64,000 bases of DNA from Bacteroidaceae bacterium (GCA_016286165.1 JAEESE010000001.1:248001-312000), one strand, 5' to 3'; positions 52,539 to 62,114 are shown, counted from the stretch's first letter. A program made the numbers and translations. The notes: a model not told the origin generated them from the sequence alone.

Positions 52539-53701
52539 AAATAGCATATTTTCTTCATACAACCGATCCTACAGCAGGAGCTACAAAGTCTATTCTTGCT
52601 ATAATTCATGGTTTGGTAACCCATGGAGAAGAGGTGATTGTCGTAGTTCCCGATGCTAAAGGTATCGTTTCGGACTTACGGGAAAAGGGAGTCAGAGTAG
52701 TTGTGCAAAGGTTTAGAAGTGGAGTCTATCCAGGTTTGAAATCGTTTAAAGACTGGCTGCTTTTTATCCCTCGTTTAGCCTATTGGCGTTTATTAAATCA
52801 TATCGCAGCAAACGCCCTGACACCACTGTTAAAAAGGGATGGAATCAATATTATTCATTCAAATAGTAGCGTAATAGATCTCGGATACAATATTTCACGT
52901 CGTCTACATGTGCCGCATGTTTATCATATACGTGAATATGCTGATCTCATAGGCTTTCATTTCTATCCTGATAAACCAGCTTTCGTCAAAAGGTTCTCTG
53001 CGGACAATTCCTTTGCAATTTTCATTACTAAAGGTTTGCAATCATATTTCGGCCAGTCTGGCAATCCTCATACCGCTGTTATTTACAATGCAATACATGT
53101 TGACAATTCAACCACGACGTTAAATCTCCCTCATAAACAATTCTTTTTCTATGCTGGCCGTATAGAGAAGACTAAAGGGATAGATTTATTATTGCAAGCT
53201 TATGATATCTATCAAAGGACAGTCAAAGCTCCTCTGCCCTTATGGCTGGCTGGAACTATAGCAAGCGCCGAATATTTAGAACATTTAAACCAGTATATAA
53301 AGTCGTGCCACATGCAAGACAAAGTCCGTTTCCTGGGTGTAATAGATAATGTTCATAACATAATGTCTCATGCAAGAGCCACGATTATACCATCATTAAA
53401 CGAAGGATTCGGCCGTTGTTTGTCAGAGGCTATGCTTTGTCGATGTCTGACTATAGCACGTAATACGACCGGCAGCAAAGAGCAAATGGACAATGGACTG
53501 GCCTTACATGGTACGGAGATAGCGCTTAGATTTGAGACCATAGAAGAGTTGGCTAAACATCTCTGTGACGTCTCAGAGGCTCCCGTGTCTGAATACGACG
53601 AAATGTGTTCTTTGGCTTATGATACAGTCTCAACCCTCTATTCTCTGCAGGCCAACTATGATAACACGTTGATGCTCTATCAAAAAATCCTTGGTATATA
53701 A
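52535..53701 (+). CDS. Glycosyltransferase family 4
   Basis: 388 aa, overlapping the polymerase gene by ATGA. GT-B fold: N-terminal domain with PTAGATKSILAIIHGL, C-terminal domain with FFFYAGRIEKTKGIDLLLQAY and the acceptor/donor motif NEGFGRCLSEAML (E-x7-E, about residue 290). It uses a nucleotide sugar to extend the lipid-linked repeat unit on the cytoplasmic side. Sugar unknown. AT-rich like the two genes before it. Confidence 0.87.
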   Translation: MKIAYFLHTTDPTAGATKSILAIIHGLVTHGEEVIVVVPDAKGIVSDLREKGVRVVVQRFRSGVYPGLKSFKDWLLFIPRLAYWRLLNHIAANALTPLLKRDGINIIHSNSSVIDLGYNISRRLHVPHVYHIREYADLIGFHFYPDKPAFVKRFSADNSFAIFITKGLQSYFGQSGNPHTAVIYNAIHVDNSTTTLNLPHKQFFFYAGRIEKTKGIDLLLQAYDIYQRTVKAPLPLWLAGTIASAEYLEHLNQYIKSCHMQDKVRFLGVIDNVHNIMSHARATIIPSLNEGFGRCLSEAMLCRCLTIARNTTGSKEQMDNGLALHGTEIALRFETIEELAKHLCDVSEAPVSEYDEMCSLAYDTVSTLYSLQANYDNTLMLYQKILGI

Positions 53702-53738
53702 ATATCTTCTTATTAACTCTTAACAATGGGAAAATAAT

Positions 53739-54458
53739 ATGCGATATCGTCATTCCTTCTCTGACATACTTCCATATATATGGTATCTGATACCAACAAT
53801 ATATTTCAATCTTAGGATGCTACCATTTCGGCAAGCCAGAAAGCTGCCGATACTACTCATCCGCCCCAAGTTCATAAGCCTTAAGGGAAAGATTGAGATT
53901 GATGATGATGTGTGCCGTTTCGGACTTGTCAAGATGGGAGGCTGGGGATGTAAAGCTTACCCCAACAATGGTGTCAAACTTAATTTCCGAGGTGGCACGT
54001 GGGTTGTTAAAGGCAAAGTCTGGATTGGCTCTAACTCCTATCTGGAGATAGGACATAGTGGTATATTAGAGACTGGCGACAAAGTGGTAGCCAGTACCTC
54101 GCTCAACATATTTTGCTATCGGAGCATAGTTTTAGGTGATGCTACTAGATTCGGGTGGGAATGCAAGGTGATGGACAGCAGTTTTCATCCCTTGAAGGCT
54201 GTAGATACAGGGGAGCGTAAAGCCGCTGGAGCGCCCATAAACATTGGAGCTTTCAACTGGTTTGCTACTAAGTGTGCTATTCTTCCAGGTACGAAGACAG
54301 CTGATTATTGTGTGTTCGGTTATGGCAGCGTGCTTACAAAGGGCACCAAGAGCGAAGCATACTGCGTTCATGGCGGTTCGCCTGTACATGTTCTCTCACG
54401 AGGCTATTACCGCGTTCCTGAAGAAGAAGGAGACCGTGACCCTGCTGTATGGAGTTAG
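53739..54458 (+). CDS. Hexapeptide-repeat acyltransferase (left-handed beta-helix)
   Basis: 239 aa. Repeats of the form hexad [LIV]-G-x4 in about residues 80-220 (VWIGSNSYLEIGHSGILETG, INIGAFNWFATKCAIL, YCVFGYGSVLTKGT). The N-terminus has a hydrophobic stretch. Probably an O-acetyl or similar transferase that decorates the polymer or its precursor. The usual catalytic His of this class may be in SSFHPLKAV. Spaced 37 bp from the previous gene. Confidence 0.78.
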   Translation: MRYRHSFSDILPYIWYLIPTIYFNLRMLPFRQARKLPILLIRPKFISLKGKIEIDDDVCRFGLVKMGGWGCKAYPNNGVKLNFRGGTWVVKGKVWIGSNSYLEIGHSGILETGDKVVASTSLNIFCYRSIVLGDATRFGWECKVMDSSFHPLKAVDTGERKAAGAPINIGAFNWFATKCAILPGTKTADYCVFGYGSVLTKGTKSEAYCVHGGSPVHVLSRGYYRVPEEEGDRDPAVWS

Positions 54459-54474
54459 TTCATGATGTGCAGTT

Positions 54475-55464
54475 ATGAAACATAAGAACCGTTGTTTTCG
54501 CATTTGCTTTTTCTTGTTTGTCCTTGTCAACTTTGCGTGTCAAGATGAGGATGTTCTAATCATAGATACATTAGAAAACAGATTGGCATCAACTGATGTT
54601 ACATCACACACGGATTCACGATATTTTATAAATGCTCCATTGCCTGTTGGCAAGGGCTCACTGCGGGTCCTGTGCATAGGCAACAGCTATACTCTCGATG
54701 CACTCGGACAGGTGGCATCCATCTTGCAGGCAACAGATCTCGAACCATCCTCATTCTCAGTATATAGTCTTACCTACAGTGCTTCTACCTTAAAGCATTG
54801 GTGCGATGTTGTAGATGATAACAAGCAACTGAATTTAATATGTCATGCAGGCAGTCAGATGCCAGTTGAAACAGGGATGCTAAAGGAACTTTTGGCGCAG
54901 GATTGGGACGTCATTACCTTGCAGCAATTCTCAGGTTATGCAATCAATTATAAAACCTTCAACCCATGGCTTAGGCGCCTTATCGACCTCATACACCATT
55001 ATTGCCCTAATCCTAATGTTACGCTGGCTTGGCAGACAGCCTGGTCATATTGTGCAGGTTTCAGTGGGAGCATGAGTTCTTACGAACGGTGGTTGCTTAT
55101 CGCATTAACCGTGCAGCAGATGGTGATGTCGGATGGTATCGATGTACTTATTCCCGAAGGAACGGCTATTCAGAATGCACGCAATACTTCCCTTAACACA
55201 GAGGCCGAACTGACTCGCGATGGCACACATCTCGACCTTGGCATAGGACGTTACGTAGCAGCCTGTACTTGGTTGCAGTCAATCTTCGCTCCCGTTTTCG
55301 GTATATCTATCCTTGGCAACAAAGCTTTGCCTGAAGTGATAACCCTGCCTGAGGGTGACTTCGATTCACACCCCGTGACCGAAGACAACCGAGCTATTGC
55401 CCAGCGATGTGCTGTAGCTGCCGTTGTCGCCCCCTTTGCTATTACTCCTATTTATGAGGAGTAA
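54475..55464 (+). CDS. DUF4886 lipoprotein, SGNH-hydrolase-like
   Basis: 329 aa with a lipoprotein signal (lipobox VNFAC, Cys near residue 22). The domain starts RVLCIGNSYTLDALGQV (block I with Ser in GNSYT, about residue 69) and ends near DGTHLDLGIGRYVAA (block V with Asp and His, about residue 243), the SGNH/GDSL serine-hydrolase pattern. Possibly a periplasmic polysaccharide esterase, which would fit with the acetyltransferase just upstream; that pairing is inference. Confidence 0.8.
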   Translation: MKHKNRCFRICFFLFVLVNFACQDEDVLIIDTLENRLASTDVTSHTDSRYFINAPLPVGKGSLRVLCIGNSYTLDALGQVASILQATDLEPSSFSVYSLTYSASTLKHWCDVVDDNKQLNLICHAGSQMPVETGMLKELLAQDWDVITLQQFSGYAINYKTFNPWLRRLIDLIHHYCPNPNVTLAWQTAWSYCAGFSGSMSSYERWLLIALTVQQMVMSDGIDVLIPEGTAIQNARNTSLNTEAELTRDGTHLDLGIGRYVAACTWLQSIFAPVFGISILGNKALPEVITLPEGDFDSHPVTEDNRAIAQRCAVAAVVAPFAITPIYEE

Positions 55465-55512
55465 ATCGAACGTTTGTATTCAGCATCTAAGGTGTTTGAT
55501 AAGTCTGATATG

Positions 55513-55580
55513 GTTTTCCCACCAATGGGAAACGTTTTTCCCACCGGTGGGAAACCCTTTTCCCATTGGTGGGAAAAGCT
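55513..55580. repeat. Array of three palindromes with 22-bp period
   Basis: TTTCCCACCAATGGGAAA (55515-55532), TTTCCCACCGGTGGGAAA (55537-55554, perfect) and TTTTCCCATTGGTGGGAAAA (55558-55577). Centres are exactly 22 bp apart. It lies in the 228-bp gap before the WbsX gene and upstream of a clear promoter. Could be a protein-binding array, a REP-like element or an mRNA hairpin set. Confidence 0.85.
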
Positions 55581-55638
55581 GATTAAACCGCTTGTATCGG
55601 CTTGCTCGACTTGCTAATTGATTTCTTTTCCCTTTTTC

Positions 55639-55669
55639 TTTGCCACTCCGAAAGAATGTGTTATCTTTG
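55639..55669 (+). promoter_or_regulatory. Promoter of the second half of the polysaccharide locus
   Basis: TTTG at 55639-55642, a 19-nt spacer, TATCTTTG at 55662-55669: a full consensus match. Transcription would start near 55676, 17 nt before the WbsX ATG. Confidence 0.7.
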
Positions 55670-55692
55670 TGGCGAAAAACAAACAACGATAA

Positions 55693-56790
55693 ATGAAAGC
55701 TAGAGTCTTTGCATATTATTTGCCGCAGTTTCACCCTTTCCCTGAGAACGATGAGTGGTGGGGCAAGGGCTTTACGGAATGGACAAATGTGGCACGTGCC
55801 CGCAAGTTGTTTCCCGGGCACGATCAGCCCCGTATTCCTACCGACCTCGGCTTCTATGATCTGCGTGTTCCAGAGGTTCGTGAGGAACAGGCACGTCTGG
55901 CGCGTGAAGCTGGCATTGAGGCCTTCTGCTATTACGAATATTGGTTCGGCAACGGGCGACATCTGATGAATCGGCCCTTCGAGGAGGTTGTGGCAAGCGG
56001 GAAACCGGACTTCCCTTTCTGCCTGTGCTGGGCAAACCATTCATGGTACAAGAAGCTTTGGAACCCCAACGACCCGGGGAAAGACCAACTGCTTATAGAG
56101 CAACAATACCATGGCGAGGATGATTACAGGGCGCATTTCCAAGCTTTGCTGCCTGCTTTCAAGGACAAGCGATATGTGCGAGTCAATGGTAAGTTGTTCT
56201 ATATCATCTATAAGCCTTTGGCTTTCCCTGATGTAGCGAACTTCATAAAGCTTTGGAGGCAGCTGGCAAAGGAAAACGGGCTCGGTGATTTCTACTTCGT
56301 AGGTTCCGACTTCAACAGCGACCACAGGGATGAAATACTGGCACTTGGTTTCGACGCTACGCATAACGTGGATAACCTCAATATTTATCATCGAAGCAAC
56401 TTCTTCGTCAAGGCGCTCCGCACTGTCGGCCGTAAGTACTTGCATATACCAATGATATATAGGTACAAGGATGCAATGAAGTATATGCTCAACGATGACT
56501 GCCGACGGAGGGATGTCATTCCTGTCATCGTGCCAAACTGGGATCATACGCCACGTTCAGGCTATAAGGGTTTGGTGATGACTAATGCTCTTCCTAAGTA
56601 TTTTAAGCAGCTGGCGAAGAAAGCTCTTGAACTCATAAAGGACAAGCCCGCAGAGGAACGCATCATAATAGTGAAATCGTGGAATGAATGGGCTGAAGGC
56701 AACTATATGGAGCCAGACCAGAGGTTCGGACATGGATATATTGACGCCCTGCATGAGGCTCTTGAAGAGTTTGAATCAGAAACAAAGTAG
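55693..56790 (+). CDS. WbsX-family protein (GH99-like, PF14307)
   Basis: 365 aa. The family's opening block is complete: YYLPQFHPFPENDEWWGKG then FTEWTNVARARKLFPGHDQP, and later EAFCYYEYWF, CWANHSW and VKSWNEWAEGNYMEPD. The fold is a TIM barrel related to endo-mannosidases of GH99. It is common in polysaccharide loci, where it is thought to act as a transferase or hydrolase; its exact reaction is unknown. No signal peptide. It has its own promoter and is followed 14 bp later by wecB. Confidence 0.88.
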   Translation: MKARVFAYYLPQFHPFPENDEWWGKGFTEWTNVARARKLFPGHDQPRIPTDLGFYDLRVPEVREEQARLAREAGIEAFCYYEYWFGNGRHLMNRPFEEVVASGKPDFPFCLCWANHSWYKKLWNPNDPGKDQLLIEQQYHGEDDYRAHFQALLPAFKDKRYVRVNGKLFYIIYKPLAFPDVANFIKLWRQLAKENGLGDFYFVGSDFNSDHRDEILALGFDATHNVDNLNIYHRSNFFVKALRTVGRKYLHIPMIYRYKDAMKYMLNDDCRRRDVIPVIVPNWDHTPRSGYKGLVMTNALPKYFKQLAKKALELIKDKPAEERIIIVKSWNEWAEGNYMEPDQRFGHGYIDALHEALEEFESETK

Positions 56791-56804
56791 AACGCATTTT
56801 CCGA

Positions 56805-57977
56805 ATGAAGACAATAATGCTTGTGTTCGGCACTCGGCCGGAAGCAATAAAGATGGCACCGCTGGTGAAAGCTCTGCAGGCGTGTGCCGATAGTTTCAAG
56901 ACTGTGGTTTGTGTGACAGGGCAGCACCGTGAGATGCTTGACCAGGTGCTTCGCATCTTCGACATCCAACCAGACTATGACTTGAATATCATGCGCCAAG
57001 GGCAGGATTTGTACGATATAACAGCACGCGTGCTGACAGGAATGCGCGATGTGCTGAAGGAGGTGCAGCCCGACGTTGTGCTCGTTCATGGCGACACGAC
57101 GACATCCACCGCTGCCGCTTTGTCGGCTTTTTACCAGCAGATACCAGTAGGACACGTGGAAGCAGGACTTCGCACATATAACATATACAGCCCATGGCCT
57201 GAAGAAATGAACAGGCAGATAACGAGCCGCATTGCAACATATAACTTTGCTCCGACAGCTCTCAGCCGCGAGAACTTGTTGAAAGAGAATGTCGATGAGG
57301 CCAAGATAACGGTTACGGGTAACACCGTCATTGACGCCCTGCACATGGTGGTTAGCCGTCTGAAGGACGACCCGGCACTGGCCTCAGAGCAGGAAGAGGT
57401 CTTATTCCGAGCCGGATATGATGTGGCTCGCCTTGCCAACGGCAAAAAACTGGTGCTTATCACTGGACACAGACGAGAGAATTTTGGCGAAGGATTTATC
57501 CACATGGTTACTGCCATGAAGGATCTTGCAGAGAAATATCCAGATGTGGACTTTGTCTATCCTATGCACCTTAACCCAAATGTTCGCAAACCCATCCATG
57601 AGGTCTTCGGTGAAATAGTAAATGGTAAATCGGTAAATAGCAAATGGGGTAATTTCTTCTTCATTGAGCCTCTTCAATATTTAGAGTTCGTCTATCTGAT
57701 GGAGAAATCCTCCATTGTGCTCACCGACAGCGGCGGCATTCAGGAAGAGGCTCCGGGGCTGGGTAAGCCTGTGCTGGTTATGCGTGATACTACAGAACGC
57801 CCAGAGGCATTGGAAAGCGGAACGGTTCATCTTGTCGGTTCCGACTACAACAAGATTGTCGATGAAGTAAGCACGCTCTTAGACGATGCTGAGGCTTATG
57901 AGCGAATGAGCAAGGCCGTGAACCCTTATGGCGACGGTCATGCTTGCGAACGGATTATCAAAGCGTTGTTGCCATGA
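56805..57977 (+). CDS. wecB: UDP-N-acetylglucosamine 2-epimerase (non-hydrolysing)
   Basis: 390 aa, normal length. Converts UDP-GlcNAc to UDP-ManNAc. Conserved segments: FGTRPEAIKMAPLV at the N-terminus, VHGDTTTSTAAAL, HVEAGLRT, ITGHRRENFG, TDSGGIQEEAPGLGKPVL and MRDTTERPE. It provides ManNAc (and with the dehydrogenase, possibly ManNAcA) for the polymer. It overlaps the next gene by ATGA. Confidence 0.93.
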   Translation: MKTIMLVFGTRPEAIKMAPLVKALQACADSFKTVVCVTGQHREMLDQVLRIFDIQPDYDLNIMRQGQDLYDITARVLTGMRDVLKEVQPDVVLVHGDTTTSTAAALSAFYQQIPVGHVEAGLRTYNIYSPWPEEMNRQITSRIATYNFAPTALSRENLLKENVDEAKITVTGNTVIDALHMVVSRLKDDPALASEQEEVLFRAGYDVARLANGKKLVLITGHRRENFGEGFIHMVTAMKDLAEKYPDVDFVYPMHLNPNVRKPIHEVFGEIVNGKSVNSKWGNFFFIEPLQYLEFVYLMEKSSIVLTDSGGIQEEAPGLGKPVLVMRDTTERPEALESGTVHLVGSDYNKIVDEVSTLLDDAEAYERMSKAVNPYGDGHACERIIKALLP

Positions 57978-59098
57978 TTGTACTTATTCGTTGTAACGAC
58001 CTTGTTTCCGACTCTCGTGCCAAGAAGTATTTAGATTTCTACAAGGCAGAGGGCATAGATTACCGCTTGATAGTTTGGGACCGTTTGGGCACTTCCGAAC
58101 GCTTGCCTAATGCTGTCTATTGTCCTGTACGAAGCAAATACAATCAAGGAGGCTTGGCGGCTATTGTTGACCGCTTGAAATGGATGTGGTTCATTCTTAG
58201 GACTTTATTCTCCTTTCATGATGGCCTTCATATCCATGCCTGTGATTTGGATGCGGCTTTTCCTGCCGCTGTTTATAAGATGTTCAGCAGGCGAAAGAAC
58301 TTTGTGCTGTTTGATGTCTTCGACTGGATATCCGACACCCTCGATAACCAAGGCCGGATTGTTTCATTGGCATTCCGTTTCATGGAATGGGTTAGCGTGA
58401 GAAAGGCTGACCATATTATTATCTGTGAGCCTGAGCGTGTACATCAGATTCCTTATAATATAGAAGGCCGATATAGCGTGCTTCAGAATATACCTTCGTT
58501 CAGCCAGCGCGACTTCCTCGTTAAGAAAGCGGAATATAGTTTCTCCAATGACCTCCTGACGCTGGTTTACGTAGGCAGTTTTACGCATAACAGGTGCCTG
58601 GCCGAACTTATCGAGGAAGCTGCAGCTGGAAACTATAACCTCAATATCGCAGGCTATGGTGATGCTCGCATCTTGGAGCTGTTGGAGAAGAACAACGATT
58701 CTCCATACATACATTATTTCGGAAAGGTGGCATACCAGGATGGACTGTGTATTCAGTATAACTCTGATATCATTTATGCTATGTATTCCAAGATAACGCC
58801 TAATCATTTCTATGCAGCGCCCAACAAATACTATGAGGCGATGTTTGTGGGGAAACCGATTATTACTACAAAGGGCATAGTAGTGGCAGAAAAGGTTGAG
58901 GCTAACGGAATAGGGTATAGTATAGAAGAAACGACAGAAAGCTTAGTGGCACTCGTCTCTTCTCTAACGCCTGAAGACATAGCGCTAAAAGCTGCTAAAT
59001 CCTCACAGCTGTGGAAACATTATAGTACTGCGACAGAGGATTATCTACACTCGACATACTCACATCTAATGAATTTGAAACAGCAGACTGCGTCATGA
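57974..59098 (+). CDS. Glycosyltransferase (GT-B, family 4-like)
   Basis: 374 aa from ATG at 57974, which overlaps the wecB stop by 4 bp; an upstream in-frame ATG at 57944 lies inside wecB and is less likely. GT-B features: N-terminal domain with DGLHIHACDLDAAFPA, C-terminal domain with LLTLVYVGSFTHNRCLAEL and the late motif APNKYYEAMFVGKPIITT (family Glu near residue 290). Donor and acceptor sugars are unknown. It overlaps the epimerase gene by 4 bp. Confidence 0.82.
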   Translation: MIVLIRCNDLVSDSRAKKYLDFYKAEGIDYRLIVWDRLGTSERLPNAVYCPVRSKYNQGGLAAIVDRLKWMWFILRTLFSFHDGLHIHACDLDAAFPAAVYKMFSRRKNFVLFDVFDWISDTLDNQGRIVSLAFRFMEWVSVRKADHIIICEPERVHQIPYNIEGRYSVLQNIPSFSQRDFLVKKAEYSFSNDLLTLVYVGSFTHNRCLAELIEEAAAGNYNLNIAGYGDARILELLEKNNDSPYIHYFGKVAYQDGLCIQYNSDIIYAMYSKITPNHFYAAPNKYYEAMFVGKPIITTKGIVVAEKVEANGIGYSIEETTESLVALVSSLTPEDIALKAAKSSQLWKHYSTATEDYLHSTYSHLMNLKQQTAS

Positions 59099-60048
59099 AG
59101 GTATTGGTAACAGGTGGTTCGGGCTTTATAGGAACTAATGTAGTTGACTACTATCTTAGCAAGGGATGGGAAGTCGGGAATGTGGATCTGAATGTTCCCA
59201 AGCATGAAAAAGCTAAGGCTTGCTGGGTAAAATGTGATATCACAGACAAGGAAGCCCTCGTAGCCGTTGTTAAAGACTTCCAACCGGATTATATCATTCA
59301 TTTGGCCGCACGTACCGACTTGGATGGCAAGACGGTAGATGATTATCAGGCAAACACCGTCGGTGTGGAAAATATCCTAAAGGCTGCGGCAAAGATTGAC
59401 AGGCTGAAGAAGATTCTCATCACCTCGTCGATGTTGGTATGCCATACCGGCTATCAGCCACAGAATCAGTTTGACTATGCCCCTACAACTCGCTATGGTG
59501 AGAGTAAGGTAATAACAGAACGATTAGTCTGGCAGTCGCCTCCGACATGCGATTGGGCTATCTTGCGTCCGACATCGATGTGGGGCCCTTGGTTCGGTGT
59601 GCCTTATCGCAACTTTTTCGATATGGTTAAAGCAGGAATGTATTTCCACATAGGGCATCGCTCATGCACTAAGACCTATGGTTACATAGAAAATGCCGTA
59701 TACCAGATTGATCAGCTACTGATGAATCCGACGCCTGATGATAATAACAAGGTCTTTTATTTAGGCGATGAACCGGCCATATTCATTGAGGAATGGGCAA
59801 ATCAGATAGCAGGAGAGATAGGACGTAAGGTGCCGCGCGTGCCATACACCCTTGTGCGCTTAGCTGCTCTCTTTGGCGATTTGCTTGGTTCAGTTGGAAT
59901 ACATTTCCCAATGACGTCATTCCGCTTAAAGAACATGACAACGGACAATATTATCAACTTGGATAATACTATGAAGATTGCCCCACATCCACCTGTCGAC
60001 AGGCTGAAGGGCATAAAAAGAACTCTTGAATGGATGAGCGAGAATTGA
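59095..60048 (+). CDS. NAD-dependent epimerase/dehydratase (extended SDR)
   Basis: 317 aa. Nucleotide-binding VLVTGGSGFIGTNVVDYY, DIIHLAARTD-type strand (YIIHLAARTDLDGKT), catalytic TSSM (Ser) and YGESK (Tyr and Lys, about residue 138). Probably makes or modifies a nucleotide sugar for the polymer; the exact reaction cannot be read. Last gene of the + strand run and convergent with the GT2 gene 8 bp away, with no terminator between them. Confidence 0.85.
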   Translation: MKVLVTGGSGFIGTNVVDYYLSKGWEVGNVDLNVPKHEKAKACWVKCDITDKEALVAVVKDFQPDYIIHLAARTDLDGKTVDDYQANTVGVENILKAAAKIDRLKKILITSSMLVCHTGYQPQNQFDYAPTTRYGESKVITERLVWQSPPTCDWAILRPTSMWGPWFGVPYRNFFDMVKAGMYFHIGHRSCTKTYGYIENAVYQIDQLLMNPTPDDNNKVFYLGDEPAIFIEEWANQIAGEIGRKVPRVPYTLVRLAALFGDLLGSVGIHFPMTSFRLKNMTTDNIINLDNTMKIAPHPPVDRLKGIKRTLEWMSEN

Positions 60049-60056
60049 TAGGTCCG

Positions 60057-60839
60057 TTACTTTAGTTCGAATATCTTAAAAAGGAATTTCACGCAAATCA
60101 TGGCGGCATTTGTATAGATGCCGTTCTCGCGGCAGCCACGGACGTCGTCCTTGATGAGTTGCAGCCTGCTTTTTATTCCGCGTGTGCTTAGACCGCCTGT
60201 GCGCATAGTAACCATATCAATGGGTTGGTATACGGCTTTGATGTGATGCTTGTAGAACAGGCGCACCATCATTTCATAGTCTGATCCGATCTTGTAATCA
60301 GTCTTGTAAAGGCCTGCACGTTCAAAGACTTCGCGTCGGGCGTAAAACGAAGGGTGTGCGGGCATGAACCCGAAACGCAGCCATCCAGGTCGGAAGCGCT
60401 TGGAGGAATAGTAGCGGACACATTTGTCTGGTTGCCCGTCACGGATGAAATGGATATCTCCGTAGGTGGCGTCTATGTCCTTGTCGTCGAAGGCTTTTAC
60501 CATTTGCTCGACAACGTTGTCTGTAGTGAAGAAGTCATCACTGTTGAGAATTCCAACAATATCGCCTGAGGCCATCGTGATGCCTTTGTTCATGGCGTCA
60601 TAGATGCCGCGGTCCTTCTCTGAAATCCAGCGCAGCCGCCCTTGAAAGTGCGGCTCGTATTCTCGGATGATGTCAAGGGTATTGTCCTGTGAGCATCCGT
60701 CAATAATCAGGTATTCTATATTCTTGTAGCTTTGTGCCAGCACAGATTTGATAGTGTCGCTAATGGTGGCAGCACTGTTGAAGGCCACAGTGATGATGGA
60801 CACTTTTAGGTTATGCTGGTTTGGCTCTGGATGTGTCAT
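60057..60839 (-). CDS. Glycosyltransferase family 2
   Basis: 260 aa. GT-A fold: KVSIITVAFNSAATISDTIK, the metal/nucleotide-binding DGCSQDNT, GIYDAMNKGITMASGDIVG and the DXD-like motif LNSDD (about residue 100). No transmembrane segment until a hydrophobic C-terminus. It is the only gene of the polysaccharide locus on the - strand and has its own TAnnTTTG promoter, so it is probably controlled apart. Typical of WcaA-like enzymes that add one sugar to a repeat unit. Confidence 0.87.
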   Translation of the reverse strand: MTHPEPNQHNLKVSIITVAFNSAATISDTIKSVLAQSYKNIEYLIIDGCSQDNTLDIIREYEPHFQGRLRWISEKDRGIYDAMNKGITMASGDIVGILNSDDFFTTDNVVEQMVKAFDDKDIDATYGDIHFIRDGQPDKCVRYYSSKRFRPGWLRFGFMPAHPSFYARREVFERAGLYKTDYKIGSDYEMMVRLFYKHHIKAVYQPIDMVTMRTGGLSTRGIKSRLQLIKDDVRGCRENGIYTNAAMICVKFLFKIFELK

Positions 60840-60860
60840 GCTTAGTTGTTATATTTTCTG

Positions 60861-60868
60861 CAAAGATA
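60861..60868 (-). promoter_or_regulatory. Promoter (-7 element) of the GT2 gene
   Basis: On the - strand TATCTTTG fits TAnnTTTG, 22 bp before the ATG. The -33 element is not clear. The rest of 60870-61001 is AT-rich and presumably also carries the promoter of the WecA-like gene. Confidence 0.5.
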
Positions 60869-61001
60869 GTAAAGACTCCTTTCTTTTCCTAATCAATGGC
60901 TAAATATATTCTTTTTTTTCTCTAAACATGAAATTATTCCTGTCGGCACATAATATTTTGAGGCATCTTTACGTTATTAATGTATAGCGTATACACATGT
61001 T

Positions 61002-62105
61002 ATGTCGACATACATTTTCTATTGTGGTATCGCATTCATGATTGGAGCCTTTACGTCAGCTATTATCATTCCTTTGATAGTAGCCTTCTGTCGTAAAGTG
61101 GGATATTATGACCAGCCCAATCAGCGAAAGGTTCACCATGCCGCTATTCCGCGACTTGGCGGCTTGGCCTTTTTGCCTGCTATGGCCATAGGGAGCTCTA
61201 TTGCCATGCTGCTTTTCTACTCTAATACGCTTACCTCGCCCGATTTCCATGTCACGGCAGCCTTGATGATTGCCGGCGCTTCGATGATATACATCATTGG
61301 AATCATGGACGATATCATGGACTTGCCTGCCAACTTGAAGTTTGTCATCATGGCAATTGGTGCAGCAGTGCTGCCGGTGTGCAACCTCGTGTTTGATGAT
61401 TTGCATGGTTTCCTGGGATTCCATTCATTGCCTTTGGTGGTGGCGTATCCGCTTACGGTGCTCATCATCATGACTGTGGTTAATGCAATCAACCTTATCG
61501 ATGGCATCGATGGCCTGGCATCTGGCATCTCTATCATCATTTTAGCGGTCTACGTCTACCTGTTCATGGATTTAGGCAGCATCGTCTTCGTGGTCATCTC
61601 GGCCTCTTTGCTCGGCGCAGTGATAGTGTTTTTCTGTTACAATGTCTTTGGTCGGGTAGGTGGCATGAAGATTTTCATGGGCGATGCTGGCAGTCTGGTC
61701 CTTGGTTATGTGCTTGCTTATCTTGGCATTAAGTTTGTGATGATTAGCGGTCAGGAGGATTATAATGTCATCAACCCGCTGCTTATTCCGTTCTCGCTGC
61801 TGATGGTTCCGGTGTTTGATTTGATCCGTGTGGCTCTGCTTCGCTTGGCAGCAGGCGAACCTATGTTCCATGCCGACCAGCGACATATTCATCACATGCT
61901 CATGCGCTGTGGCCTGTCAATGCATCAGGCGTTGTTCACGATTCTTCTTCTTGTCATTGGCTTCCTGTTGCTTAACCTTGTGCTCGACAGCGTTCTGGTG
62001 CCCATGACGGTTATCTTCTTCTTCGATGTCGCTTTCTTCCTCCTATTCTATGTCGTATGTACAAGTATCATACAGATTCGCGACAGCTCGTTGGCAGATA
62101 GCTAA
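61002..62105 (+). CDS. WecA/MraY-family glycosyl-1-phosphate transferase
   Basis: 367 aa with about 11 transmembrane helices. Transfers a HexNAc-1-phosphate to undecaprenyl phosphate. Family motifs: HHAAIPRLGGLAF (loop 1), MDDIMDLPANLKF, INLIDGIDGLASG (Asp pair), KIFMGDAGSLVLGY and the WecA-type RHIHHMLMRCG (His box). A second initiating enzyme in the locus next to the PF02397 type at 44178, so it may serve another glycan such as the LPS O-chain or protein glycosylation. Convergent with rny across a bidirectional terminator. Confidence 0.9.
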   Translation: MSTYIFYCGIAFMIGAFTSAIIIPLIVAFCRKVGYYDQPNQRKVHHAAIPRLGGLAFLPAMAIGSSIAMLLFYSNTLTSPDFHVTAALMIAGASMIYIIGIMDDIMDLPANLKFVIMAIGAAVLPVCNLVFDDLHGFLGFHSLPLVVAYPLTVLIIMTVVNAINLIDGIDGLASGISIIILAVYVYLFMDLGSIVFVVISASLLGAVIVFFCYNVFGRVGGMKIFMGDAGSLVLGYVLAYLGIKFVMISGQEDYNVINPLLIPFSLLMVPVFDLIRVALLRLAAGEPMFHADQRHIHHMLMRCGLSMHQALFTILLLVIGFLLLNLVLDSVLVPMTVIFFFDVAFFLLFYVVCTSIIQIRDSSLADS

Positions 62106-62114
62106 ATAAAAAAA

